Below, piece by piece: positions 33,445 through 42,930 of a DNA stretch of 64,000 bases. Position 1 is the first letter of the stretch; the number at the start of each line of letters is the position of its first letter. A program made the position numbers and the translations under genes. This DNA is from Spirosoma rhododendri (GTDB taxonomy: Bacteria; Bacteroidota; Bacteroidia; Cytophagales; Spirosomataceae): contig NZ_CP051677.1 of the NCBI RefSeq assembly GCF_012849055.1, positions 496,001 through 560,000 of the forward strand, read 5' to 3'. The notes beneath the pieces were generated by a model. It was not told the origin of the DNA. It was given only the letters and a program-made list of their open reading frames with translations, and searched no databases.

Positions 33445-34872
33445 CTACACCAACTTAAATACCCAGACGGGTTGCTTCGCCAGTTGCTGCCGGACTTTTT
33501 CGGGAATAACGACGCTAACGCCGTCGGCGGTTTTGGTCGTTTTCAGGGCTTGCTTCACACCCAGAACTGTGATCGTTTTCGCCGATTTAGGCAACGTCAG
33601 TTTGGCGGGGAGCATCGTCTCGGTTTCCGTTGGCAGGTACGACACGTACGACGCGCCGTTGCCCGACGTGAAGGCCCATTGACCCTGCCGGTACGGTGCC
33701 ATCGGCTTGGTGCCGTAAATCGACTCGCCGTTGACGGCGATCCAACTGCCGATTTCTTTCAGTCGCGAATACGCTTCTTCGTGCCATTCGCCATCCGGGC
33801 CGGGCGCGATGTTGAGCAGCAGGTTCCCGTTTTTAGCAACGATATCGACCAGCGTCTGAATCAGTTTACGAGCGGGTTTGAAATTTTCTTTCGGAATGTA
33901 CGACCAGCTATCGCCCATCGTCATGCATGACTCCCAGGGTATGGGCAGGTACTTGTCGGGGATGGTCTGTTCGGGGGTCGCGTAGTTCTCGAATTCGCCC
34001 TCCACCGTCCGGTCGACGACGAGCAGGCCGGGTTGGTTCTTACGACCCATTGCCGCAATCCGGGCCATGTCGATGTCCTGATCGAAGGGAATGGTTTTCT
34101 GCCAGCTGATCGTGGTGTCGATGGTGCTAAACGGACGCACCCAGCCGCCGTCGAGCCAGAGAATGTCGACTTTGCCGTAGCCCGTCATCAGCTCCTGAAT
34201 CTGGTTGTAGGTGAAGTCCTTAAACTTCGTCCACATCTCCGGGTGCTTCTTCGGGTCGTAGTTGACATTGCGATCCTTGGGCGGGAAGTACGGCCACCAG
34301 TACGAATCGGTGTGCCAGTCGGGCTTGGAGAAGTACGTGCCGACCATGAAATTCTGCTTGCGGAAGGCGTCCAGAATCTCTTTGGTGACGTTACTGCGCG
34401 GATTGGTCGAGAAGGGTGTTTTGGCGTCGGTGATTTTGTAGTCGGTCTGTTTAGTGTCGAACATGCAGAAGCCGTCGTGGTGCTTGGTCGTGAAGATCAT
34501 GTACTTCATACCGGCACTTTTAGCCGCTTCGGCCCAGCGTTCGGGCGCAAACTTCACGGGGTTGAAGGTCGTTTGAAGCCCTTCGTAACCCTTCTTGTAC
34601 TCGAAATAATTGACCGCCGTCGGGCCTTTGCGTTCGCACCAGCCTTCATCCTCCGGGCAGAGCGACCACGATTCCACGATGCCGCGTTCGCTGTAGGTAC
34701 CCCAGTGCATGAGCAGGCCGAATTTGGTATCCTGCCACTGACTCAATTTCTGTTTCACGGCCGGATCAGTGGGGGCCATGTAATGACTGTTGTTCTGTTC
34801 GGAATGCTGCTGCGCCGATGCGCCGATGGCCAGCGTCAGGCCAATAGCGGTAAGCCAGTGGGCGTGTTTCAT
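33445..34872 (-). CDS. Exported alpha-L-fucosidase, GH29 family
   Basis: A 475-residue glycoside hydrolase with signal peptide (LTAIGLTLAIGASAQ). GH29 landmarks: FGLLMHWGTYSERG near residue 51, FTTKHHDGFCMF near 127, and the catalytic Asp241 in GKVDILWLDGGWV. The general acid is less conserved in this family and I do not assign it. The region ends with a short beta-sandwich. It should release fucose from plant or animal glycans in the periplasm or outside. No SusC/D pair is nearby, so it does not look like part of a polysaccharide utilisation locus. Confidence 0.95.
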   Translation of the reverse strand: MKHAHWLTAIGLTLAIGASAQQHSEQNNSHYMAPTDPAVKQKLSQWQDTKFGLLMHWGTYSERGIVESWSLCPEDEGWCERKGPTAVNYFEYKKGYEGLQTTFNPVKFAPERWAEAAKSAGMKYMIFTTKHHDGFCMFDTKQTDYKITDAKTPFSTNPRSNVTKEILDAFRKQNFMVGTYFSKPDWHTDSYWWPYFPPKDRNVNYDPKKHPEMWTKFKDFTYNQIQELMTGYGKVDILWLDGGWVRPFSTIDTTISWQKTIPFDQDIDMARIAAMGRKNQPGLLVVDRTVEGEFENYATPEQTIPDKYLPIPWESCMTMGDSWSYIPKENFKPARKLIQTLVDIVAKNGNLLLNIAPGPDGEWHEEAYSRLKEIGSWIAVNGESIYGTKPMAPYRQGQWAFTSGNGASYVSYLPTETETMLPAKLTLPKSAKTITVLGVKQALKTTKTADGVSVVIPEKVRQQLAKQPVWVFKLV

Positions 34873-34910
34873 ATGGGTTGTATGACAAGTTAGACCAGCA
34901 AAGGTAAATC

Positions 34911-34994
34911 AGAAGAAACAGGAAAGGCGCGAGAAAAAAGGGGGCTTACCGATAGTTCTATCTTTCTGCTTCTGTCTTTCCTCTTTCTTGCCCC
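34911..34994. repeat. Purine/pyrimidine word-repeat inverted arms upstream of sprA
   Basis: The purine-rich left arm (AGAAGAAACAGGAAAGGCGC at 34911-34930 and on to 34944) opposes a pyrimidine-rich right arm (TTCTGTCTTTCCTCTTTCTT within 34959-34994). The match is quasi-periodic rather than exact. It sits just before the probable sprA promoter. Confidence 0.5.
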
Positions 34995-35010
34995 GCATCG
35001 GTTAGCTTTG
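34977..35010 (+). promoter_or_regulatory. Probable promoter for sprA
   Basis: TAGCTTTG at 35003-35010 fits TAnnTTTG exactly. TTTC at 34977-34980, 22 bases earlier, is a one-mismatch -33 element. Transcription would start near 35016, giving a leader of about 140 bases before sprA. Confidence 0.5.
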
Positions 35011-35032
35011 TGGGAAACCGGCTCCAACAACA

Positions 35033-35155
35033 ATGGACCCAAAAGGTTTAAAGCCGATTAAAAAATATACCGCTTCCCTAGACAGTTGGCGCGATTTTGG
35101 CCGTTTAAGGATAGTCATCGCCTGTCAAAGCCCTGGCCAGAATCAGCACGTTTAG
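35033..35155 (+). CDS. Possible 40-residue leader peptide upstream of sprA
   Basis: ATG at 35033 begins a 40-codon frame (MDPKGLKPIKKYTASLDSWR ...) ending in TAG at 35153-35155, three bases before the sprA ATG. It lies fully inside the predicted sprA leader. No homology is recognised and such a short frame can occur by chance; position is the only argument. Confidence 0.25.
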   Translation: MDPKGLKPIKKYTASLDSWRDFGRLRIVIACQSPGQNQHV

Positions 35156-35158
35156 TCA

Positions 35159-38100
35159 ATGACCCACCCCTACTTCGTTTGTAATTCTCTGACCATTAAT
35201 CACTTCACCCCTGGTCGGGCGAAGTGGACGCTGGCCAGCAAACGACTGCTATTGTTGTTGATCGGCCTGCTTATCGGTGCGGGAACGGGTCTGGCGCAGA
35301 CGCCACCCGCCCGCCGGGGAGCCGCCGGGCGTCGGCAACAGGCGCTGACGGATTCGGCCCGCGCCGATGCCCGCCGTCGCGCCCAGTTCCGGGCCGATTC
35401 TATCAAACAGGTCAACCAGAACCGCACCGACAGCCTGCGCGCCCTGCGTTCGGCCAACCGCCGACCAACCGTCAACTGGCCCGACCGCCGGGCGACCCGC
35501 TTCTCTGACCGACCCTCACGCTCGCCCTTTATCCTGCGTGACCCTAAAGGCGTTTCGACCGACTTCCTGCTCAGCCCCGACGGGCGCGTGGGCGTATCGG
35601 AGCGTGTTCGGTCGGGCGTGTCGCTGTCAGGTACGCCCATGCAAAACAACGTGCAGGGGCAAACCAACGGTGTATCGCCGGGCACATCCATGCCGGGCAC
35701 ATCCATGCCGGGCGTCGCTACGCCGGGCAGCGGGACCGCACCTGTTGTGACGCCCGGTACGCTGCCACCGGGCGAACCGCTGCCGGGGGTCGTGCTGCCG
35801 CCGTCGCAGTTCGGTATGCCCTTCCGCCCTTCGGAAACAATTCCGTTTTCGACCTACAATCAGCTGCAAAACGACCGGGTACAACGGAGCATCTGGCGTG
35901 AATACGGTGCCAGCAGCGATGGGCAGAACGCCCTGACGGGTCGGGGCCTGTTTCCTAAACTCGAACTGCCCCCACTGGTCGACCGGTTGTTTGGCGGCAG
36001 CACCGTCGATTTCAAGCCCAACGGCTTCGTTACGCTCGATTTCGGCTACCTCTACCAGTTTATCGACAACCCCGTGATTCCGGTGCGACAGCGTCGGAAC
36101 GGTAACTTCCTGTTCAACGAGCAGATCAGCATCAACTTCAACGGCAAAATCGGTGAACGGCTGGGCATACTGGCCAACTTCGACACCAAAGCGGCCTTTA
36201 ACTTCGAGAATGCGCTGAAGGTCAACTACCGGCCCGGTGGCGGCTTGCCCGCTCTGGGAACCGGCGGGTTACCGGGCGTTCCCAACCTGCCCACCGCCCC
36301 TACCCTGCCCGGTATGAACGGACAACTACCGACGCCGGGCCAGTTTCAGCCGCAGAACGAAAGCATCATTCAGGGACTGGAAGTGGGCAACATCAGCTGG
36401 GCCGTCAACAGTCAGCTGATTCCGGGGGTGCAGAACCTGTTTGGGGTGAAAACACAGCTGCGCTTCGGCAAACTCAACGCCACGGTCGTCGCGTCGCAGC
36501 AGCGGTCACGCAAGAGCGAGATCGTCATTCGGGGCGGCACCTCGAACCGGCCGTTTGAAATTCGGGCCGATCAATACGACGAAAACCGGCACTTCTTCCT
36601 GTCGCAGTTTTTCCGCAGCAACTACGAACGGTCGCTGAAAACGCTGCCGCAGGTAACGTCGGGCGTAAACGTAACGCGGGTAGAGGTGTACGTGACTAAC
36701 CGAACCAACACCACCGAAACGCTGCGCAACATCGTCGGTTTTCAGGACCTCGGGGAAGGCAATCCGTATAACACGGCCAACCCCAACCTGCAACCGATCA
36801 ACACCCGGTCGGTGGCCGCCAACGAAGCCAACGGCCTGTACGCCAAGCTGACCAACAATACCAACGCCCCCTTCCGGCAGGTCGATCAGACGACGGAAGC
36901 CCTGACGACAAATTTTGGTCTGACGAAAGGTACTGACTTCGATTTTCTGCGCGGAGCCAAACGCCTGACCGACCGTGATTTTAAACTCCAGCCCGAACTC
37001 GGTTATATCTCGCTCATCACCCCGTTGCGCAACGACGAAGTGCTGGCTGTAGCCTTCGAGTACACCTATCAGGGTCGGCGCTACAAAGTCGGTGAGCTGA
37101 CCGAAGATTACCAGTCGCGCCCGGTCGATCAGGTGTTGGTGTTGAAGCTGCTGAAATCGGCCACGCTGCGCAACAACCTGCAACTGCCGATGTGGAACCT
37201 GATGATGAAAAACATCTATTCCATCAACACGGGGCAGATTTCGCGGCAGGGTTTCCAGCTGCGCGTGATCTACAAAGACGACCTGACGGGTATCGACAAC
37301 CCCAACTTGCAGGAGGGCGTGCTGATTCAGAACAAGCCACTGATTCGGGTATTCGGCCTCGACCGGCTCAACCAGCAACTCGACGCGCAGCCCGACGGTA
37401 ACTTCGACTACGTCGAGAACATCACCATCAACAGTACGCTCGGCAAGGTTATTTTCCCGGTGCTCGAACCGTTTGGGTCGTACCTGAACGCGCAGTTTAC
37501 CAACGGTGAAGAAAACCTGCGGGCCAAGTACGTATTCAGCCAGTTGTACCGCACGACACTGGCCGACGCCCAGCAGATTGCCGACAAAAACAAGTTTTTC
37601 CTGAAAGGCGCGTTTCAGTCGGGCAACGGGGCCGAAGTGCAGCTACCCTACGGTGTCAACGAGCAGTCGATCACCGTCACGGCGGGGGGTGTTCCGCTGG
37701 CACCGGGAGCCGATTACGTCTTTGAAAGTCAGACGGGACGGCTGCGGATCATCAACGAAAGCGTGACCAACTCCGGCCGCGAAATCCGCATTGGCTACGA
37801 ACAGCCCGACCTGTTTCAGAACCAGATCAGAACCCTGATCGGTACGCGACTCGACTACGCCATCAGCCGCGACATCAGCATCGGCTTGACGGCCATGCAC
37901 ATGAAGGAAACCCCCGCCGGGTTCCTGACCCGTGTGGCGCTGGGCAATGAGCCGGTCAACAACACGATTCTGGGCATCAACGCCAACATCCGCAAAGACC
38001 TGCCCGGCCTGACCCGCCTGCTCGACAAGCTGCCCAACGTGCAGACCAAAGAGATGTCGACGATTCAGGCGACGGGCGAAGTGGCGCAGCTGCTGCCGGG

Positions 38101-41100
38101 CACCAACCAACGCGCCCGCAACGAAAGCTATCTCGACGATTTTGAGGCCGCCCGCACCATCTTCGACCTGACGCGCCAGCCCACGCGGTGGCGGCTGGGC
38201 AGCACCCCGCAGCAGTTTTCGCAGGGTTCGTTCCAGAACCCGCTCGAATCGGCCTACAACCGCGCCCGGATGTCGGTTTACTCTGTCGACCCGTCGTTGT
38301 ACACGCCCGGTCAGGTGGGGGTAGCCTCCAACATCGACCCCGACGAAGTAAACAAGTACGCTTACGAACGCTACTTCCTGCCGCAGGATCTGTTTCCCGG
38401 CCGGTCGGTGCGGGTGGTGAACCTGCCCGAAAGTATTCTCGACGTGTCGTACTTTCCCTCGGAGCGGGGCATGTACAATTACAACCCCAACCTGCGCAGC
38501 GACGGTACGCTTAACAACGACCCGCGCCAGAACTTCGGCGCGGTAACGCGGGCTATCGCGTCGGACATCGACTTCGACAACGCCAACATCGAGAACCTGA
38601 CGTTCTGGCTGATGGACCCCTTCGTGCAGAATGAAGCGGGTAAAATCCGGTGGAGTGCCGACCCCAGTAAGAACGTTAATAACGACACGGGGGGCAAGTT
38701 GGTCTTCAACCTCGGCGACGTGTCGGAGGACGTGATGAAAGACAGCCGGTACGAGTTTGAAAACGGTTACCCCATCGACAGTACAAACAACGATCCGCGT
38801 ATCAACGGCGGCACCGACAATACCGCCTGGGGCCGGGCGCCACGTCAGCAGTTCGTTACGAACGCCTTTCAAAGTGGTGGCCGCGATCAGCAGGACATCG
38901 GCCTCGACGGATTGGGCAGCCGCGTGAGCAACGGCGAACAGCAGAAATTCAGCGACTACCTCAATCAGGTGCGGTCGCGGGTTACCGACCCGAACGCCCT
39001 GTCGGCTATTCTGAACGACCCATCGGGCGACGATTTCAAGTTTTACCTGGGTGAAGAAGCCGACCGGGAGCGGTACATCGTGGCGCGCTATAAGCAGTTC
39101 ATGGGCATGGAAAACAACTCGCCCGAAAACACCACGACCAACCAGTTCCTGACACCGGCGTCGACCACGCTGCCCGACATCGAAGACCTTAATATCGACA
39201 ACACCATCAATGACACCGAAGCCTATTACGAGTACGAACTGGGCCTGCAACCTGGTCAGTTAGACATAGGTAAAGGATATATCGTCGATAAGGTAACAGT
39301 GAAACCAGCCGTGCAGGGTGGCGAACCCGTTACCTGGTATCAGTTCCGTATTCCGATCCGCGAATACCTGCGCAAGGTGGGCAACATCAACGGCTTCAAG
39401 TCGATCCGGTTCATGCGGATGTACCTGACGGGTTTTTCTCAGCCGGTCGTACTACGCTTTGCCCAGTTGCAGATGGAAGCCAACCAGTACCGCAAGTACA
39501 CCGGCGACCTGAATCAGCGTGGCTTGCAGGAAGTACCCGAACCCTACGACGCCCAGTTTACGGTGTCGACGGTCAACGTGGAAGAAAACAGTGACACTAC
39601 AACTACACAGAACCAAACCAAGTACACCTACACCGTACCGCCGGGCTACGTCCGCGACCGCGACTATACGCAGGTGAACACGGTGGAGCTGAACGAGCAG
39701 TCGATGCGGATGAGCGTGACCAACCTGCGCGACGGTGACTCGCGGGGGGCCTTCCGCAACACCAATTTCAACCTGCTGTTCCGGCAGTCGCTGCGCATGT
39801 TTATTCACATGCACAACCCTAATAACACCAGCGGCAATGTCTCGGCGTTTGTGCGGCTCGGTACCGACTATACCGACAACTACTACGAGATCGAAGTACC
39901 GAATCTACAGGCCACCCGCGACGGGGTGACGGGCGATATCAACGACGAGAATTTCCGGTTGCAGGTGTGGCCTGAAGCCAACAACCTCGACATTTCGTTT
40001 GAGGAACTGGTCAACCTGAAAGCCCAGCGCAACCTGCAACTAACCCGCCGGACCGGTCTGCCGTTTTCGGCGCAGTCGGCCAATGGCCGGTACGTAATTA
40101 CGGTCGTGGGTAACCCCGACCTGAGTGCGGTGCAGTCGGTGATGATCGGGATGCGTAACCCGAAGCAGGCCAACGACGGCGAACGGGCCGAGACGTTCAC
40201 GCTGTGGGTCGATGAGATGCGCGCCTACGGCTACGATCAGCACGCGGGTATGGCCGCCATTGCCGCCGTCAACATGAAGCTGGCCGACCTCGGTACGCTC
40301 ACGGCTTCGGGCCGGATTCAGACGTTTGGTTTTGGCGGTGTGCAGACCCGTATCGGCGACCGCGCCCTCGAAACCACCACCGAGTTCAGCGTGGCCTCGG
40401 CCCTGTCGGTGGGCAAGTTTCTGCCGGCTAAGTGGGGGCTACAGATTCCCCTGTATCTCAACTACGACCACCGCAACATAACGCCCCACTTCGACCCGCT
40501 CGACCCCGACGTACCGCTGACGACCTCGCTCTCGACACGGCCCGAATCAGACCGGGGGGCGTACAATATGCTGGTGCAGGACAACACCACCCGGCGCGGC
40601 TACAACTTCTCCAACGTGCGGAAGATCAAGACAAACCCCAATGCCAAAGCGCACTTCTGGGATGTCGAAAACTTCGCCCTGACCTACGCCTTCAACGACG
40701 TCAAACGCACCAACATTCTGACGCAGGAGTACATTCAGCAGCAGAACCGGGGTGGGTTGTCGTACACCTTCGCGGGGCAGCCCAAGACGTTCGAGCCGTT
40801 CCGCAACAAAGCGTCGTTCGAAGCCCCGTACCTGCGCTGGCTCAAGGATTTCAACCTGACGCCCCTGCCCTCGCTGGTGTCGCTGCGCACTGATCTGGAC
40901 CGGAGTTTCATCAAAACGCAGCTCCGTAATTCCGACCTGACGACGGACAATATTCTGCCACAATACGAAAAATACTTCCTGTTCAACCGCTACTACGACC
41001 TGACCTGGAACCTGACACGCAGCCTGATCGTGACGTACCACGCCCAGGCCAACGCCATCATCGATGAACCGGCGGGCGACATTAATACCCAGGCCAAGCG

Positions 41101-42826
41101 CGACTCGATGCTGAGTAGTCTGCGACGCTTCGGACGGCTGAAAAACTACGTGCAGGACATCCGGGCTACCTACCGCCTGCCACTCGACAAGATTCCGCTG
41201 CTCGACTGGATGGCGGCCGACGCCGTCTACGCGATGGGCTATCAGTTTCAGGCCAACTCCTACGGTATTGCCGATTCGCTCAACGTGCCGTTTGGCAATA
41301 TTCTGCGCAACAACCGCGAACGGGGCATTACCGGCCGTGTCGACCTAATCCGGCTGTACAACAAAATCCGGTACCTGCGCTTCGCCAACACCCCCGCACC
41401 AATCCGGAAAAACTTCGCCCGCAACCCCGGCGACATCGAAGAGATTGAACGGGGCGAAAGCAAAATCCTGAAAAACTTCACCCGCGCCCTGCTCACTGTT
41501 CGCGGCATCAACTTCTCGTATACGGTGCAGGAGTCGACCATTCTGCCGGGCTTCCTGCCGACGCCCCGCTTCTTCGGCCTTGACCGCAACGGCGCGCCGG
41601 GCCTGGGCTTCGTGCTGGGTGGACAGGACCGGAGCATCGCCTACAAAGCGGCTGATAAAGGCTGGCTGTCGCCGAGTACGGTGCAGAACACGGCGTTTCA
41701 GCAGAACCTGTCGCGCAACTTCAATGCCCGCACCACGCTGGAGCCGTTCAAGGATTTCCGGATGCAGGTTGAATGGCGGCTGACCCGCACCGACGCGTAC
41801 CAGGAATATTTCCGGCCAGCGTCGATCGGTGGGCCATTCGAAACGCAGACGCCAGTACGCAACGGGCAGTTTTCGATGTCGTTCTGGTCGTTCCGTACCG
41901 CCTTCACCGGCCTGCGCGACAACAACACCTCGCCCATTTTCGACCGCTTCGCTGAATACCGTCAATACTTCCTCGACCGGCTGGCGACCACCAACCCCGA
42001 CACACGCGGACGGTATGACAAGAACTCGCAGGACGTGCTGATTCCGGCATTTTTCGCGGCCTACAGTGGTCAGCCGAAAGAGAAAGCGCAGTTGTCGCCG
42101 TTCTACAGTTTCCCGCTGCCCAACTGGCGCGTCGACTACAACGGGCTGTCGGGGCTGTCGCTGATTCGCAACAAGTTCAGCGCATTCACCATCACGCACA
42201 GCTACACGTCGAACTACAGCGTGGGTAACTTCATCTCGAACCTCGACTACGGCGCGGCCTTCGTAAACCTGTCGGTGCAGGGCTACCCACTGGCGTCGGC
42301 GGTTAATCAGCTCGGTCAGTATGTGCCGGTGTTTGCGATGAGCACGATCACGATGTCGGAGAAATTTGCGCCGATGCTGGGTGTGCAGTTCCAAACCAAG
42401 AGCCGGGTGAGTGGGCGGCTCGAATACAACCAAAGCCGCGACGTGGCGCTGAACCTTTCCAACGCGCAGGTGGCCGAACTGACCAACAAAGACCTGACGG
42501 CGTCGATCGGATTTACGAAGCAGAACATTCGCGTTCCGTTCCGCATTAACGGGGCTTACAAGAAACTGAAAAACGACCTGACGTTCTCGATGAACCTGAC
42601 GCTGCGCGACACCCGCGCCATTCAGCGCAAACTCGACGCGGAGCAGACAATTACGGCCGGTAACGTCAATTTCCAGCTGCGCCCACAGGTCAGCTACATC
42701 GTCAGCCGTCGACTAAACCTGAACTTCTACTTCGACCGCACCTTCAACGATCCGCTCGTATCGAACTCGTTCCGCCGGGCCACCACCGCCGGTGGTATTC
42801 AGGTCAAATTCAACCTGGCTGAATAG
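35159..42826 (+). CDS. sprA: SprA, outer-membrane channel of the type IX secretion system
   Basis: A 2555-residue protein with signal peptide (LLLLLIGLLIGAGTGLAQ). It matches SprA/Sov along its length: two SprA N-terminal-type regions (for example the stretch around GKIRWSADPSKN), long beta-strand-rich barrel sequence, and a C-terminal strand ending GGIQVKFNLAE. SprA forms the 36-stranded barrel through which type IX cargo crosses the outer membrane. Near residues 160-210 there is a low-complexity Pro/Gly/Thr/Ser insert with tandem PGTSM units. The gene is monocistronic here, between a fucosidase (opposite strand) and a histidine kinase (opposite strand). Cargo proteins with matching sorting domains lie at 13-23 kb. 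Confidence 0.97.
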   Translation: MTHPYFVCNSLTINHFTPGRAKWTLASKRLLLLLIGLLIGAGTGLAQTPPARRGAAGRRQQALTDSARADARRRAQFRADSIKQVNQNRTDSLRALRSANRRPTVNWPDRRATRFSDRPSRSPFILRDPKGVSTDFLLSPDGRVGVSERVRSGVSLSGTPMQNNVQGQTNGVSPGTSMPGTSMPGVATPGSGTAPVVTPGTLPPGEPLPGVVLPPSQFGMPFRPSETIPFSTYNQLQNDRVQRSIWREYGASSDGQNALTGRGLFPKLELPPLVDRLFGGSTVDFKPNGFVTLDFGYLYQFIDNPVIPVRQRRNGNFLFNEQISINFNGKIGERLGILANFDTKAAFNFENALKVNYRPGGGLPALGTGGLPGVPNLPTAPTLPGMNGQLPTPGQFQPQNESIIQGLEVGNISWAVNSQLIPGVQNLFGVKTQLRFGKLNATVVASQQRSRKSEIVIRGGTSNRPFEIRADQYDENRHFFLSQFFRSNYERSLKTLPQVTSGVNVTRVEVYVTNRTNTTETLRNIVGFQDLGEGNPYNTANPNLQPINTRSVAANEANGLYAKLTNNTNAPFRQVDQTTEALTTNFGLTKGTDFDFLRGAKRLTDRDFKLQPELGYISLITPLRNDEVLAVAFEYTYQGRRYKVGELTEDYQSRPVDQVLVLKLLKSATLRNNLQLPMWNLMMKNIYSINTGQISRQGFQLRVIYKDDLTGIDNPNLQEGVLIQNKPLIRVFGLDRLNQQLDAQPDGNFDYVENITINSTLGKVIFPVLEPFGSYLNAQFTNGEENLRAKYVFSQLYRTTLADAQQIADKNKFFLKGAFQSGNGAEVQLPYGVNEQSITVTAGGVPLAPGADYVFESQTGRLRIINESVTNSGREIRIGYEQPDLFQNQIRTLIGTRLDYAISRDISIGLTAMHMKETPAGFLTRVALGNEPVNNTILGINANIRKDLPGLTRLLDKLPNVQTKEMSTIQATGEVAQLLPGTNQRARNESYLDDFEAARTIFDLTRQPTRWRLGSTPQQFSQGSFQNPLESAYNRARMSVYSVDPSLYTPGQVGVASNIDPDEVNKYAYERYFLPQDLFPGRSVRVVNLPESILDVSYFPSERGMYNYNPNLRSDGTLNNDPRQNFGAVTRAIASDIDFDNANIENLTFWLMDPFVQNEAGKIRWSADPSKNVNNDTGGKLVFNLGDVSEDVMKDSRYEFENGYPIDSTNNDPRINGGTDNTAWGRAPRQQFVTNAFQSGGRDQQDIGLDGLGSRVSNGEQQKFSDYLNQVRSRVTDPNALSAILNDPSGDDFKFYLGEEADRERYIVARYKQFMGMENNSPENTTTNQFLTPASTTLPDIEDLNIDNTINDTEAYYEYELGLQPGQLDIGKGYIVDKVTVKPAVQGGEPVTWYQFRIPIREYLRKVGNINGFKSIRFMRMYLTGFSQPVVLRFAQLQMEANQYRKYTGDLNQRGLQEVPEPYDAQFTVSTVNVEENSDTTTTQNQTKYTYTVPPGYVRDRDYTQVNTVELNEQSMRMSVTNLRDGDSRGAFRNTNFNLLFRQSLRMFIHMHNPNNTSGNVSAFVRLGTDYTDNYYEIEVPNLQATRDGVTGDINDENFRLQVWPEANNLDISFEELVNLKAQRNLQLTRRTGLPFSAQSANGRYVITVVGNPDLSAVQSVMIGMRNPKQANDGERAETFTLWVDEMRAYGYDQHAGMAAIAAVNMKLADLGTLTASGRIQTFGFGGVQTRIGDRALETTTEFSVASALSVGKFLPAKWGLQIPLYLNYDHRNITPHFDPLDPDVPLTTSLSTRPESDRGAYNMLVQDNTTRRGYNFSNVRKIKTNPNAKAHFWDVENFALTYAFNDVKRTNILTQEYIQQQNRGGLSYTFAGQPKTFEPFRNKASFEAPYLRWLKDFNLTPLPSLVSLRTDLDRSFIKTQLRNSDLTTDNILPQYEKYFLFNRYYDLTWNLTRSLIVTYHAQANAIIDEPAGDINTQAKRDSMLSSLRRFGRLKNYVQDIRATYRLPLDKIPLLDWMAADAVYAMGYQFQANSYGIADSLNVPFGNILRNNRERGITGRVDLIRLYNKIRYLRFANTPAPIRKNFARNPGDIEEIERGESKILKNFTRALLTVRGINFSYTVQESTILPGFLPTPRFFGLDRNGAPGLGFVLGGQDRSIAYKAADKGWLSPSTVQNTAFQQNLSRNFNARTTLEPFKDFRMQVEWRLTRTDAYQEYFRPASIGGPFETQTPVRNGQFSMSFWSFRTAFTGLRDNNTSPIFDRFAEYRQYFLDRLATTNPDTRGRYDKNSQDVLIPAFFAAYSGQPKEKAQLSPFYSFPLPNWRVDYNGLSGLSLIRNKFSAFTITHSYTSNYSVGNFISNLDYGAAFVNLSVQGYPLASAVNQLGQYVPVFAMSTITMSEKFAPMLGVQFQTKSRVSGRLEYNQSRDVALNLSNAQVAELTNKDLTASIGFTKQNIRVPFRINGAYKKLKNDLTFSMNLTLRDTRAIQRKLDAEQTITAGNVNFQLRPQVSYIVSRRLNLNFYFDRTFNDPLVSNSFRRATTAGGIQVKFNLAE

Positions 42827-42843
42827 CGCAGCCGGGTAGCGCC

Positions 42844-42930
42844 GTGTAGCCTGGCCGCGACAGCGGCCTAAAAGCTGCCGCCTGAATAGTTGCCCTAACG
42901 GGCACCCGGACCTGGAGGTCCAGTCTACAC
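42844..42930. repeat. Palindromic repeat family B, copy 2
   Basis: GTGTAGCCTGG at 42844 opposes CCAGTCTACAC ending at 42930 with one mismatch. Inner secondary hairpins (GGCCGC/GCGGCC, GCCC/GGGC, GGACCT/AGGTCC) fill the middle. The right arm overlaps the kinase stop codon. The outer arms match those of the copy at 33388. Confidence 0.6.
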
